The notes beneath the pieces are model-generated. The model saw only the letters and a list, made by a program, of their open reading frames with translations, was not told the DNA's origin and made no database searches. Shown here in pieces: positions 17,873-27,860 of a stretch of DNA of 28,377 nt. The stretch's first letter is position 1. Every line of letters begins with the position of its first letter. The position numbers were made by a program, and so were the translations under genes. The stretch spans positions 1 to 28,377 of the forward strand of contig JAXCGZ010021826.1 in NCBI GenBank assembly GCA_037179515.1. Direction: 5' to 3'. This DNA is from Halocaridina rubra. Lineage: Eukaryota; Arthropoda; Malacostraca; Decapoda; Atyidae.

Positions 17873-19202
17873 GTAAGTAAAATCGGTGAAAGTATTATGC
17901 ATTTAACGTTGATATATATTGATAAATTTGTACCTAGATGCTATGTTAATGATGCTTTGATATATAATCTACTTCTTAAATAGGATAAAAAGTAAATATG
18001 GAGAAGGATTTTTAGGATTATCGCTGATTAGTTTCTGTTTACGATATTTTGTTGATCTTTGTTAGGGTATGGTACCCATCAAATTTTGGCTGTAAAAGTA
18101 TTTATAATTTATTACCGGTCTTTAATTCATTACAAATGTAGTTCACGTTCTTATATTTCGTTTTGTAGCCTCTAAATATTACATATGGTTTGGTATGTAA
18201 AAGTATCAGGTTACTGAATCGAAAGTTCAGATTTAGTAAGGTAGTGTAAGCTGTTTACAGAAAACTACGGTATTTTTTTTTTTACATTGTGAAATTATTT
18301 TTGCTGTAGATTGTTAGGAACAGATTTCAAAATGCTAAATCGAAAAATACCCAAAATTGGAAAAAAAGGGTAAAGGTTCGGTATAACTTCCGCGCCTTAA
18401 TTCTACCCTCCTCAATAAGGTATAGAGTATTGCTAAACCTAACCTCCTAGCTGGGGGGAAAAGGCCAAATATGCCAATGCGAAGTAACTTAATCCTATTG
18501 AGGAGGGTAGAATTAAGGCGCCGGAGTTATACTGGACCTTTACCAAAATAAAATAGAAAATTATAATATTCTGTAGTACCTCCATGGCACCATCTAATAG
18601 GGTGCCAATGAATGTTATCTTAGCTGTCTCATTAAATCACAGGATAATTTTCATGCATGATATTGCCTTTTTTAGCACTTAATACTTAGGGATATGTTAT
18701 AAGGCTCTCTAAGGTATCAGGGTGCTGGAATGTATTTGCCTAATATTTTCCCAAGCCTCTGCACCCAGTGTTAGGGAGGGTGCCAAATGCTCTTCTAGTT
18801 GAAACATTTAGCATGAGGATCATTGAGAATGTCATTATTACTTCTTGGAATCGTGGCACCTAATGTCCAGGGGAGGTGCCTAATGCTCTCCTCGTGATGT
18901 CATTAGGGTACTAGAGAATATATATAATTTTTCGATATTGGGAAGGTTTCTAATGCTCTCCTAATGGAAGTATTAGGTAATAGGGTACTACAAAGTATTT
19001 TATTTGTGAATTTGGGCACCTACTTTTAGGGGGAGAAACATTCCAAATAGACTCCTAGTGGTGGCACTAGACTATTAGACTAATTCAGTATTATTATTGT
19101 AAATTTCGACACCTAATGTGGGAAGGAGTTCCTAAGTTTTGAGTTGACTTGTGTTTCTTTTTTTTTTCAGACTCAGGAAATCTGCATATAGAAAGTAGTT
19201 AT

Positions 19203-19278
<76 letters not shown>

Positions 19279-22200
19279 ACTATAACATTGGTCTCACCCC
19301 CAACACATTTATGGTGTTTAAGGAGGTCTCGATAGTGTAAGATATTTAATGTTTAAACTAATCTGATCTGATATTTTAGAGGGCAGGTTAGGATAGGAAT
19401 AATTTCCGACTATTGTGAAGGCTAGTTGGATCCAAAACATCAAAAACCATAAGTAAAATAAAAATTTTCGCTTTTATAGGGAAATGGGCATTTTCGTAAA
19501 AATATGGCAAATATTTAGAACTGTTAAGTGAAAGGGGTATTTTCTAAGGAAATTTGCATAAAAAAAAGTGTTTTGGGGTAAAAATGAAAATATATACGAA
19601 ATGTTATGACAAAGAACCCGTCATTAAGGAATTCTTGATATGGAATATTTTATCGTCATGAAATACCAATACAAGGGGTTAAATGCTGTGGAAGCTGGAC
19701 TGATTAACCCATGTTTGTGCTTACTGCAGTGCGTCCAGCTTTAACATCCCATATTGCTCCAAGATGACTGTTCAGCCCCAATCTAATGGGGACTATTTGT
19801 GACACACAAAGCAGTTTACAGTTGACAGGGAAGCTATAACAATCATTTTGTAATTCCAGCGTGGACCCAAAAAGCATTTAAAGAGGCTTGTTGCCCCCAA
19901 ATCATGGATGCTGGACAAACTTGGGGGGGTGTTTGCTCCCCGTCCGTCCACTGGACCTCACAAGTTGCGCGAGTGTTTGCCCCTGGTACTGCTAATGCGT
20001 AATCGTCTCAAATACGCACTTACTAACAATGAGGTTACTAAAATCACCATGCAGCGTCTCGTCCGTGTTGATGGAAAGATTCGCACAGACAAAAACTTTC
20101 CAACTGGATTTATGGGTAAGTATCATTATTATTGTTTTCGTTGTCTCTACTGCAAAAATCTATTGTAACATGAAAGTAATGCCAGCAAAGAAACCCACTC
20201 TTACATGTATGTATTTATATTAAATATTTATTATAAATGCCTTTTCAAGTAATGGATGTATCCACCCCCATTGGAAGGGGACTAGTTGTGACACATAACA
20301 CACTGTTAATTTACACAATACATAATATATTGTTTTATTGTCCTGTAAATGCATCTATGACTTATAGAATGGGTTTAATTTATTTATTTTTATTATTATT
20401 AAATATCAATGATGGTGTGAGACCTTTACAAGACATGACTTGATATCAATGTGAGAGGCATTTGGGAGACAAAATGAATTTGCACTTTTGTTTAGGCACT
20501 ACTGACTAATGGGAGAAGGCAGTTGTTATCATATGCCTTGTTTTATCAGAACTATCTGTAATATATAGGAAAATGGGGCTAGCAATTGCATCCTCAAAAA
20601 AATATTTTAATTACTACAGAGTAGCTGGTAGGAGAGAGGATGGGGGTATGGAGGGTATGATGAACTCTACTTCCCCATTTGCCTGTGTTGTGTGACCCTC
20701 AGTTTCATAGTAAAATCAAGTAATAGATTTGAGGAACTGAATGTTAGTCTTCTCATGGAAGATGCTCGGAAAATTGACACTTAAGAACGATTGGGTTGTT
20801 GTCAGAATTGGTTTTAACTCCATGCCCTTAGTTACATTTGCCATCTGGAAATTTGAAAGTCCATAGGTACTTTTAAAGTTTTTTCTGAAACCATTTTGCG
20901 TTAGTAGACTGGTGGCAACTTTAATTCGTAAGAGAAAGGCCTTGTTTTATGCTAAATTATATGTATGACTAGACCAATTCATATGGGCTGTATATTATGG
21001 CCTTAAATGGCAAAAGCTCTGCAGATGATGATGACAATAATAGTGATAATAATGATAAGCTTTGTGTTAGATGTTTTTCTTCTTAGAGGCTGGGGAAAAT
21101 TAATTTTCCGCAATAGAAGTGATAGAGGAAGTGAGGATGTAAAGGTAATCTTTGAAAATATGAGTATTGTTATTAGCTGATGATATTTTGTGCGATTATC
21201 CTTCTTTCATATGCATCAAAAATATATAAAATTGGACATTTTCATTTTGAGAAATACTTTCAGATGTTGTAACCATCAAGAAGACTGGCGAACACTTCCG
21301 TATTTTATACGATGTCAAGGGTCGTTTCATCCCACACCGTATCACTGATGAAGAAGCAAAGGTATGTATTATTATTATTATTAGAAATATTAGTATGACT
21401 CTATTATTATATTATTATTATTAGCATAAGCTATGCAGCAAACTCATCTGGACAGTCTGAACCTATTTTGTTTCTGTTTTGAATTGATGAATGGTGTTGA
21501 GGAGATTTACTCACCCACCCTAACACTTCCCATCTCTAGGCACCTTGCAGGGAAGACTGTGATGGGCAGCGTATGTCCATCTTGCTGTGTTAGTTCTTTT
21601 GTAACTTAATTGCCACCCTTTTCTTTTAAGTTATGATATCGACAGTTTTGGTGGCTGTCACTTAATCGAGTACTATGAAAGAAGTGGATTTGACAGTAGT
21701 TTTGCCTACCATTTCATAGGGTATTATTATAGATGTAGATTTGACAGTAGTTTTGCCTACCATTTCATATGGTATTATGATAGATGTGGAACTGACAGCA
21801 ATGGTGCCTACCACGTAATAGGTTATTATAAAAGATGTGAAATCGACTGTAGTGTTGCCTGCCAGCTCATAGGGAATTATGAGTATACCAGTGAAAATCG
21901 CGGATCATTATTAGAATAAAGTATATCTGAAAGGCCATTTAGTTGTGATTGCCATATAACTCCGGCCCCTCTGTCCACCCCATAATGGTGATTGATAGCT
22001 ACACAAAATGGCTAATGACAGTGTATGATTTAGTTTGCAAACTGTATTTCTCTTCTCATGAAGCAGTTTGACATTGGTATAATGTAGGGAGTCTTTTTAC
22101 TAAATGCATTACAGCCCTACCCGAGTGCATCTTAACGAGTTGTTCCATAATGCGAACTTTTCGTAAGTAAGCTCGGCAGAAAAAAGACTGAGTCTTATTA

Positions 22201-22619
22201 GGAACGACAGATATACTTTTTGTCGTTCCTGAATCAACTCGGTTACATTGTTAGAGTTTGGTATCTTACAGTGGTTTTATAAAGGATTTTTCAAAAGATC
22301 GTGGGACAGTGATAGCAACTGGCACTGGTAATATTACTGATCCCAAGTTTGATCCTGGCCTGAGATTGGATTAATTTTCATGGTCTCATGTTACCAGTAA
22401 AAATGGGTCATCTAATAGGGGGGTCAGTGATTTTCTATAGGTCTCGCTTATTATTCAGTCATTGCCTGAAGATCGCTGGGTCCACGTGTTTGAGAAGGGG
22501 GCATGAGCCCCAGCAATATAATATGTATTTAGTCATGCTATAGTGCTATCACCGTCTCTTGTCTATGCCATTTATTAGACCTTGAATATTTATAAGTTCA
22601 GTTCCCTATGGTGGTATAT

Positions 22620-22683
<64 letters not shown>

Positions 22684-25600
22684 AGAGCCATATTTCCCCT
22701 TGTAAGGGGAGTCTGATCCTCTCACTCTGCCCCATTTAGTTAACTTTAGCAATACACAGGGAAACACAGATGAGATATGATTGCCTCCCTCATCACCTTT
22801 GCATTTATTTTGAAAAAAGGGTGTTCTTAATCTAGGATATGATTGAAGTATATAAGTGGTTTAAAGGATTAACAAGGGTGATATTAATAAAGTTCTAAAA
22901 ATTCATGCTCAAACCAGAACTCGTGATAATGGATTTAAGCTTGATAAATTTAGGTTCAGAAGGGACATTGGTAAAAATTGGTTTGGTAATAGAGTAGCTG
23001 ATGCATGGAACAGGCTTCCTAGTAGGATAGTAAATGCCAATACCTTAGACGCCTTCATATGTAGATTAGATAGACATATGACAGAGGTAGGGTGGGTATG
23101 AATAGGTTAGTGCTTATTAGAAAAATCATAAAAAGAAAAATAGAATAAATAAGTAGAGTAGAATAGAATAGGTTAGATATGCTGAAAATATCATTCAAAA
23201 ATGGAGCTGCCTCGTGTGTGCCAGTAGGCATGTTGCAGTGTTCTCTATTCTTATGTTCTTATACCCTTTAGCTTATTTGGAGACACTTTGATGTAGAAAT
23301 ACAAGCTATAGTTGTAGAATGTAGTTATCCTCTCTTGTGATGGTTTTGGATAGTATAAAAAAACTGGATTATACATTTTTAACACGTAATTTTTTCCTAA
23401 AGAAAATTTAATTTTATAATTAAAGAATCCTATGCTCTTAGTTGCATATAAATACCCTATTCCCTTAGTTACATTTAAATAACCCCATGTCCTTAGTTAC
23501 ATTAAAATACCCAATGCTTTTAGTTACATTTAAATACCCAGTGCACTTAGTTACATTTGAATAACCCATTGCTCTCTAGTTGCATTTATAAACCTCATAA
23601 CTCCACTCCCTTAGTTGCATTTAAATTACTTTCCACCCTTAGTTTTATTTGAATAACCATGTTCTTGTTGCATTTAAATAACCTCATGCCCTTTTTCACA
23701 TTTAAATAACCCTACGCTAATAGTTGCATTGAAATAACCCCACACCCTTAGTTACATTTATATATCCCCATTCTCGTAGTTGCATTGAAATAACCTCATG
23801 CCGTTTGTTACATTTAAATAACCCCACACCCTTACATATAAACAACCTCACACCCTTCGTTAAATTTAGGTAACCCCATGCTCTAAGTTGCATTTACATA
23901 ACCTCATGCCCTTCGTCACATTGAAACTACTCCACACTCTTACTTACATTTAAACAACCCCACATCATTAGTTAAAGTTTGCTGGGTTTTAGTCCTCCTG
24001 TCAGGGGCATCACTCCTGTTCTAGCGGGCATCAGCTGGTGCAAGCCCCAACCCCCTACTGTGGTGTCCAGCGAAAGCAGTAACCTCCCCAGTAAACAGCT
24101 TAAACTCTCTTAGTTACATTCATCATCTGTAAGTTTTGAATACCACTGGTACGTGAATTTTTATTTATTTATTTATTTTTTTATTCACTATAAAGCACCA
24201 TTTTTACATGGGCAGATTGGTGTCAACCTTAATGAATAAGGAATGCGCTAAGTTATGTACTAGAGTTTTGCTACTTACGTGTATTACTAAACCGAGTCAC
24301 GATATGGGTTGTTCAATATGGCCTCCCATGGCAGAAGCTCGGCAGATAAAAATATCTTGTACATTTGGACAGATGTTATTGCATTTGCCCATTTGTTTTG
24401 GATAACATTTGTATCCTGAGTCATTGTTATTATTATAATTATTATTATTATATGCCAAACAAGTCCAGTTGGAAAAAGTCGAAGACTAAGTCAGTTGGCT
24501 TCAGCTGGAGAAGCAACTTAGTAAGGAAGGAGAAAAAGATAGAAAAAAAAATATGAAATGGGACTACTCAGTCTTGCAGTTTTGAGTTGTACCATTTTGT
24601 ATAATTTTAACGTTTTTATAGTCTCTTTCTTTGTCTTTAAGTTGCAGCTTTGGCATTATTCCATATGTCAGTGTAGTCAACTTCCTTTTGTCTTGTATAT
24701 TTTAGTGTCAAACCTTCTTCAGATAGAATGATAAAGAGAATCTTACATCTTTAAAGGCAAAAAACTGGGCTGGCAACAGTCCTTGAAAATTAGTGTCATA
24801 TAGGACCATAAAAAGGGAGCTTCAAAGGTTGGAAATGTATTTACGTCTTAACTATGGCCGAACAGTACAACCCTAAGGAACTGATGTTTTAGGTTCTTTA
24901 TTAAGCTGTTTGGTAGACTGATTTCTGAGGTTTATTGGGTGTCCTGTGTTGATTTTTAGGATGCCTTATGCGCCTCAGGGACAAGCTGTATCATGCATGC
25001 CGGTGGTTGTTGTTATTCCTTAAGATGCCCTGCAAAACAGCCCTGAATCCCTAAGGAGGGCCACTGTCATTCTCTGGCTTTCCCATAGAGCTCTCGGGGA
25101 GTGTTTGTGATTGTGGGTGATTTTTATCTTTGTTAGGATTAGGGGGCAAGAATACCTCCCGTTTCCATGCGTTTCGTAAAAGTCGACCAAATGGGGCGTT
25201 GTGAGGGGATGAAATGTATTTTCCACCCATGGAGTGTCAAAGGTTTTACTTTGACTCAGCCACCTCCTCTTTCCATGGAGTGTCAAGGGTTTTACATTGA
25301 CTCAGCCACCTCCTCTTTACAAGATGGATTATGGATTTTGTTTATAAAAAGAATCTGTAGGATGCTTTATTTTTTCGTTTTGAGTTACAAATGTACAGGA
25401 GAGACCTGTTTATCCTCATATTGTTTCTGTGAACTTTGGCATTTTTATCAGTATTTTTATTCCTTCCAAGTTTGCAGAGGTTTGGAGACAATTGCTACCT
25501 CTAACTTTGTGATTGAAATTTCTGCTTAGAGATGTGATAATAGCTAATAATTATTCTTTTAAATTATATTTAATGTTAGACCATTGACTTTTGATGAACA

Positions 25601-27036
25601 AAAAGTGCCTTTGTGGGTATAAAGAACAGATTAACATAGTTTTTCTATGGTTTTGCATTCTTTCTATGAATACTGTAATATTTTTGTGTAGTTTTCTTAC
25701 ATACTGTCAGTGTTTTATGAACATGCATCCAGTTTCTCACTTGTGTGTCCTTTGATTCCAGTACAAGCTGTGCAAGGTAAAGAAAGTGTCAGTGGGCCCA
25801 AAGGGAATTCCATTCATTGTGACCTCAGATGGACGCACTCTGCGTTACCCCGATCCTTTAGTCAAGGTCAACGATTCTATCCTTTTCGATTTGGAGAAGA
25901 GAAAAATGAAGGATTTCATCAAATTTGAAACTGGTAAGTAATTATTTTAATTGTTATCTTCTTTTCTTGATCGTGAAGGACGACATAGTTAACTACTTAT
26001 TTCCAGTTTGTCAGAGTTCATGTGGTAGCACGGCAGTAGTAACAGCACTCGACTCGGGGAGCAACAAACCTCATCATTCTCTGCTTGTAGGAGGGATTAC
26101 AGTAGCACTGATTAGGGCACTCAACTCTGGAAATGACAGACCTGCAATTGAACTCACTGCTGGGTGTAAGAAAGGGCATCCAGCCTTAAGTTCTTAGCTC
26201 CAGCCTGTCTGTTCCCATCCCCATAATGGGAATTGATATCAGTGGTGTAGATGTGTAAATATGCTTGTAAATATGACTAAAAAGGAAAGTGGTCCTTTCT
26301 CTTTGAATCTCTTTCCTTACCAGGAAAGAGATGATGATTGGCTTCGTTTCCATGAAGCCTTGTGTCTTACTTCGCTTCTTTTTCAACACCTGTGCTCAGT
26401 GAATGCTTGCCTAATTGTAAAAAGAACCAATTTGTTATAGTATGGTAGTAGCTGACGTAAGACTTATGTGCCTTGTATATTTATTCTCTTGCTGTTGTTC
26501 TCTCTTGGGTAACTTGCTTTATATTTTGATTTGACTAGCAATAAACAAATCAAAGAGTTACACGAATCAATGAAGTTATTTGTAATTTATACTTGGGACA
26601 CTATACCTAGTCCCTGCTTAGCAGGTAAAATTCGATTTCTTGTGTAATCTTCCCTACTTTTTGTGACTTACATTTAATTGTAATCTAGAACTTCTTTTGA
26701 GTATGCAAGTAGTTATTGTATGTGATTGATAGATAATTTGAATTTTGTAAAGAAGAGTTACTCCAGGTGCTCTAGGGTTATTCATATTTACGAGGCAAGT
26801 CACGTAACCTAACAATTTATGGGGTTAGTTAACTGTACATTAGGTTCTGAGGGTTATTGATCTTTATAACATCTGCTAGATTTTATCCAAGACTTGTATT
26901 TTTCAGGCAACTTGTGTATGATCACCGGAGGTCGTAACTTGGGTCGAGTGGGTACCATTGTGTCTCGTGAGCGTCACGCTGGAAGTTTTGATGTTGTTCA
27001 CGTCAAGGACACAGTTGGCCATACGTTTGCCACCAG
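17867..27036 (+). CDS. RpS4: 40S ribosomal protein S4 (eS4), join of five visible exons, 3' end missing
   Basis: eS4 is a cytosolic 40S subunit protein that binds 18S rRNA. The join 17867-17872, 19860-20115, 21264-21361, 25762-25933 and 26907-27036 totals 662 nt, 220 codons plus two bases. It reads [12 protein letters not shown] at the start, then [25 protein letters not shown]-like [72 protein letters not shown] and GHTFATR. These match the S4 N-terminal, S4 RNA-binding, central and KOW regions of animal eS4. All introns are GT-AG and the frame is continuous. Animal eS4 is about 263 residues, so about 42 C-terminal codons (after FATR) lie right of the window. A first exon coding only Met-Ala is typical for ribosomal-protein genes. 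Confidence 0.97.
17873..18368. other. 5' part of RpS4 intron 1
   Basis: AT-rich intron sequence without recognisable features apart from the donor GTAAGT. Confidence 0.5.
18369..18544. mobile_element. Foldback MITE (~49-bp terminal inverted repeats) in RpS4 intron 1
   Basis: The left arm 18369-18417 begins GGTAAAGGTTCGGTATAACT and contains GCGCCTTAATTCTACCCTCC, then TCAATA. The right arm 18496-18544 is its reverse complement with about four mismatches in 49 bp, ending GGACCTTTACC. The 78-bp interior includes AAACCTAACCTCC. The element is 176 bp and has no coding capacity. The flanks are A-rich, so no target duplication can be assigned surely. Confidence 0.85.
18680..19145. repeat. Degenerate ~75-100-bp tandem repeat in RpS4 intron 1
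   Basis: About five units share GGCACCTAATGT, GGGGAGGTGCCTAATGCTC, TCCTAGTG, ATTAGGGTACTAGA and TATTATTGTAAATTT blocks, starting near 18753, 18853, 18940, 19014 and 19109. A partial related block occurs at 18587-18640. Confidence 0.7.
19207..19273. repeat. (TA)n microsatellite
   Basis: About 67 bp of TA dinucleotides in RpS4 intron 1. Confidence 0.95.
19274..19750. other. 3' part of RpS4 intron 1
   Basis: No recognisable gene or clear repeat before the short repeat at 19762. Confidence 0.4.
19762..19812 (+). repeat. Short repeat (CCCCAAT..ATGGGGACTA), copy upstream of RpS4 exon 2
   Basis: It reads ACTGTTCAGCCCCAATC, then TAATGGGGACTATTTGTGAC and ACA. It matches the copy at 20252-20305 in the same orientation. 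Confidence 0.6.
19860..20115 (+). CDS. RpS4: RpS4 exon 2
   Basis: The acceptor TAATTCCAG ends at 19859 and the donor ATGG|GTAAGT begins at 20116. The exon encodes [64 protein letters not shown] and FPTGFM, leaving one base (G) that completes an Asp codon with exon 3. It holds the N-terminal eS4 domain and most of the S4 RNA-binding domain. Two copies of one short repeat flank it at about 19762 and 20252. Confidence 0.97.
20252..20305 (+). repeat. Short repeat, copy downstream of RpS4 exon 2
   Basis: It reads GATGTATCCACCCCCATTGG, then AAGGGGACTAGTTGTGACAC. It shares the GGGGACTA-TTGTGACACA core with 19762-19812, so exon 2 is bracketed by direct copies about 490 bp apart. Confidence 0.6.
20306..20804. 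other. Gene-free part of RpS4 intron 2
   Basis: Nothing recognisable. Confidence 0.4.
20805..21060 (+). mobile_element. Dispersed repeat with trinucleotide tail, copy 1 (SINE-like)
   Basis: It contains CATGCCCTTAGTTACATTT, CCATCTGGAAATTT, AACCATTTTGCGTT, CTGGTGGCAACTTTAAT, ATATGGGCTGTATATTATGG, CAAAAGCTCTGCAGATGATG, and a tail of GAT/AAT triplets. The blocks match copy 2 (24095-24460) in order. The 3' triplet tail suggests retroposition. Confidence 0.65.
21264..21361 (+). CDS. RpS4: RpS4 exon 3
   Basis: Acceptor TACTTTCAG, donor AAAG|GTATGT. It encodes [25 protein letters not shown] and RITDEEAK in phase with exon 2 and ends on a complete codon. This is the central eS4 domain. Confidence 0.96.
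21362..21634. other. 5' part of RpS4 intron 3
   Basis: A short ATT-triplet run (21366-21425) follows the donor; nothing else is recognised. Confidence 0.4.
21635..21890. repeat. Minisatellite, 51-bp unit, five copies
   Basis: Units start near 21635, 21687, 21738, 21789 and 21839. The two central units are almost identical: GATTTGACAGTAGTTTTGCC, TACCATTTCATA, GGTATTAT, ATAGATGT. Outer units are diverged. The period is divisible by three but no frame stays open. Confidence 0.85.
22186..22244 (+). other. 59-nt miRNA-like hairpin in RpS4 intron 3
   Basis: Stem pairs are GACTGAGT/ACTCGGTT (8 bp with wobbles), ATT/AAT and AGGAACGACA/TGTCGTTCCT (10 perfect pairs), around an 11-nt loop at 22210-22220. 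This gives about 21 pairs with one small internal loop and one bulge. It could be a pre-miRNA-like hairpin or a transposon relic. Confidence 0.45.
22613..22805 (-). repeat. (TA)n with minus-strand copy of the GTCGTAAAAGTCGAC family
   Basis: About 65 bp of TA (22613-22679) adjoin a segment whose minus strand reads CTAAATGGGGCAGAGTGAG and CTCCCCTTACAAGGGG, then ATATGGC before the TA run. This is the arrangement of 16225-16535 in opposite orientation. Confidence 0.7.
22820..23275 (+). mobile_element. 3' end of a CR1-like non-LTR retrotransposon
   Basis: After a one-base frame break near 22866, the plus strand encodes [60 protein letters not shown] and [16 protein letters not shown], then a stop at about 23099. 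This [11 protein letters not shown]...LDRH arrangement is the C-terminus of CR1-type LINEs. The 3' end carries TTCTTATGTTCTTAT, a typical short-repeat tail. Only about 90 codons and the 3' untranslated region remain. Confidence 0.8.
23431..23977. repeat. Minisatellite, ~28-bp unit, about 19-20 copies
   Basis: Units follow the consensus CCCTTAGTTACATTTAAATA then ACCCCATG. They are diverged and tend to alternate ACCCCACA and ACCTCATG joints, hinting at a dimer-level order. It lies in RpS4 intron 3, upstream of the dispersed repeat at 24095. Confidence 0.9.
24095..24460 (+). mobile_element. Dispersed repeat with trinucleotide tail, copy 2 (SINE-like)
   Basis: It carries CTCTTAGTTACATTCATCAT, CACCATTTTTACATGG, ATTGGTGTCAACCTTAAT, GATATGGGTTGTTCAATATG, GCCTCCCATGGCAGAAGCTC and GGCAGATAAAA, then a late ATT-triplet run. 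It matches copy 1 block by block, with a TTTA-repeat insertion at about 24162-24182. Confidence 0.65.
24461..25139. other. Gene-free part of RpS4 intron 3
   Basis: No supported gene. The minus-strand frame at 25020-25286 overlaps the dispersed repeat below and has no domain signature. Confidence 0.4.
25140..25325 (+). repeat. Dispersed repeat copy with internal 46-bp tandem duplication
   Basis: It reads GGGGGCAAGAATACCTCCC, GCGTTTCGTAAAAGTCGACC and AAATGGGG. Then two adjacent units of CCATGGAGTGTCAA(A/G)GGTTTTAC and TTGACTCAGCCACCTCCTC (about 25229-25320). It is homologous to 16225-16408. Confidence 0.75.
25762..25933 (+). CDS. RpS4: RpS4 exon 4
   Basis: Acceptor TTGATTCCAG, donor ACTG|GTAAGT. 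It encodes [36 protein letters not shown] and [10 protein letters not shown], with one base carried to the next exon. The open frame at 25710-25928 on the same strand is a shadow in another phase. Confidence 0.96.
26012..26200 (+). mobile_element. SINE, GGGCATCCAGCC family
   Basis: It contains TGTGGTAGCACGGCAGTAG, a second similar head GTAGCACTGATTAGGGC, a B-box-like GCAATTGAACTCAC, and GTAAGAAAGGGCATCCAGCC then TTAAG. The doubled head suggests an internal duplication or two overlapping copies. It lies in RpS4 intron 4. Confidence 0.6.
26201..26736. other. Gene-free part of RpS4 intron 4
   Basis: A short hairpin AAAGTGGTCCTTTCTCT...AGGAAAGAG lies near 26283-26330. No box C/D pair is convincing. 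Confidence 0.4.
26737..26865 (+). ncRNA. Shared structured intronic element, copy in RpS4 intron 4
   Basis: This is the sense-strand counterpart of 5413-5545, ending about 41 nt before RpS4 exon 5. The inner hairpin is kept as TAACCT/GGGTTA, where one U-A pair becomes U-G, so pairing is preserved. The outer stem is weaker here than in the RpL12 copy. See the RpL12 copy for the shared blocks and alternative explanations. Confidence 0.4.
26907..27036 (+). CDS. RpS4: RpS4 exon 5
   Basis: Acceptor TATTTTTCAG, donor CCAG|GTAAGG. It encodes [16 protein letters not shown], the KOW-type segment, then [16 protein letters not shown] and GHTFATR, ending two bases into an Arg codon. The next exon, expected to begin with the LNNVF segment of eS4, is not present up to 28377. 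Confidence 0.96.
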
Positions 27037-27169
27037 GTAAGGATGTGTTAAAATAATACTGTGATTATCTGTATTCATAAGGTTCTAGGACAGTTACTTC
27101 TTGGACAACTACTTAGGATATTTTCATTGCTTCCAATTTATATCTTAAATCTAAATTCCCTACAGTGCA

Positions 27170-27300
27170 AATTCTATCCTAGCCTAACTTAACCTAATTC
27201 TAATTACTGAACGATTCTCCTTATTGGAGAATCAGTGGGGTGTGAACTGGGGGCAATTGTCCAAGAGGCAGTTGCCCTGATACCCTCTTTTAGACCTCTT
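27170..27300 (+). repeat. Inverted-repeat-rich segment with GGGGCAATTGTCC core
   Basis: GATTCTCC/GGAGAATC (27213-27233) forms an 8-bp hairpin with a 5-nt loop. It is followed by GGGGGCAATTGTCC and CAGTTGCCC. The 13-mer core also occurs in the minus-strand repeat at 5885-6115. Confidence 0.5.
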
Positions 27301-27711
27301 TGTTAGTGCATATATTCAATCCAGAGTTATTCTTATTTTTTCTTTTGATACCATGATCAGAGCCTTTCCATTTACCTTACAATGGCTTGATTTATTGTAC
27401 ATCATAGTTTAGTTCATGACCATGAAATTATTATTTATTTTTACTGATGCCACATAAGGTGTTGCCTTTATTCCAAAAGTGGAGGGTACATGGATCCATT
27501 TTAATACTGTGCCCTTCTTGCACTCTCTGACAGTTATGATGTGGCAAGAAAAATTGATATTGTGGCTTTTTGCCCCCTGACTATTTTAGTCAACACTTAG
27601 TGAAAATGCGTGTAAAAAGGTGGCACAAAGAAATGTTTCCCTCGTCTGTCTCCTGTGGCAGTGGATTCTTTAACTATTTGAATCTGGATCATTAGCACAT
27701 TAGACCATCTA
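27301..27711. other. Gene-free intron sequence after RpS4 exon 5
   Basis: No exon 6 candidate is seen and no repeat is recognised. Confidence 0.5.
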
Positions 27712-27860
27712 TAGGGCCACAGTGGCTCAGTGGTAATGCACATGTGAGTTGACAGGCAACTGATAAGGGTTTGAGCCCATTGTGGATGTTAGGAAGGTCA
27801 TTCTGTCCTAATTCCCCTGATCTAACTTCTCTGTGTCCAACAAACTTTTATGGGGAGTAT
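27712..27860 (+). mobile_element. tRNA-derived SINE
   Basis: It has an A box TGGCTCAGTGGTAATGC and a B box GGGTTTGAGCCC at near-tRNA spacing, then GGATGTTAGGAAGGTCATTC and TGTCC. The minus-strand SINE at 10355-10535 shares the body. It is the best-preserved SINE head in the window. Confidence 0.75.

Noticed and set aside
23431..23977. Possible CRISPR-like array because of regular spacing
   Set aside because: Units are contiguous and diverged with no unique spacers, in a eukaryotic intron; it is a minisatellite.
26325..26405. ATGATGA motif as a box C/D snoRNA start in RpS4 intron 4
   Set aside because: No CTGA D box with a terminal stem follows at a suitable distance.
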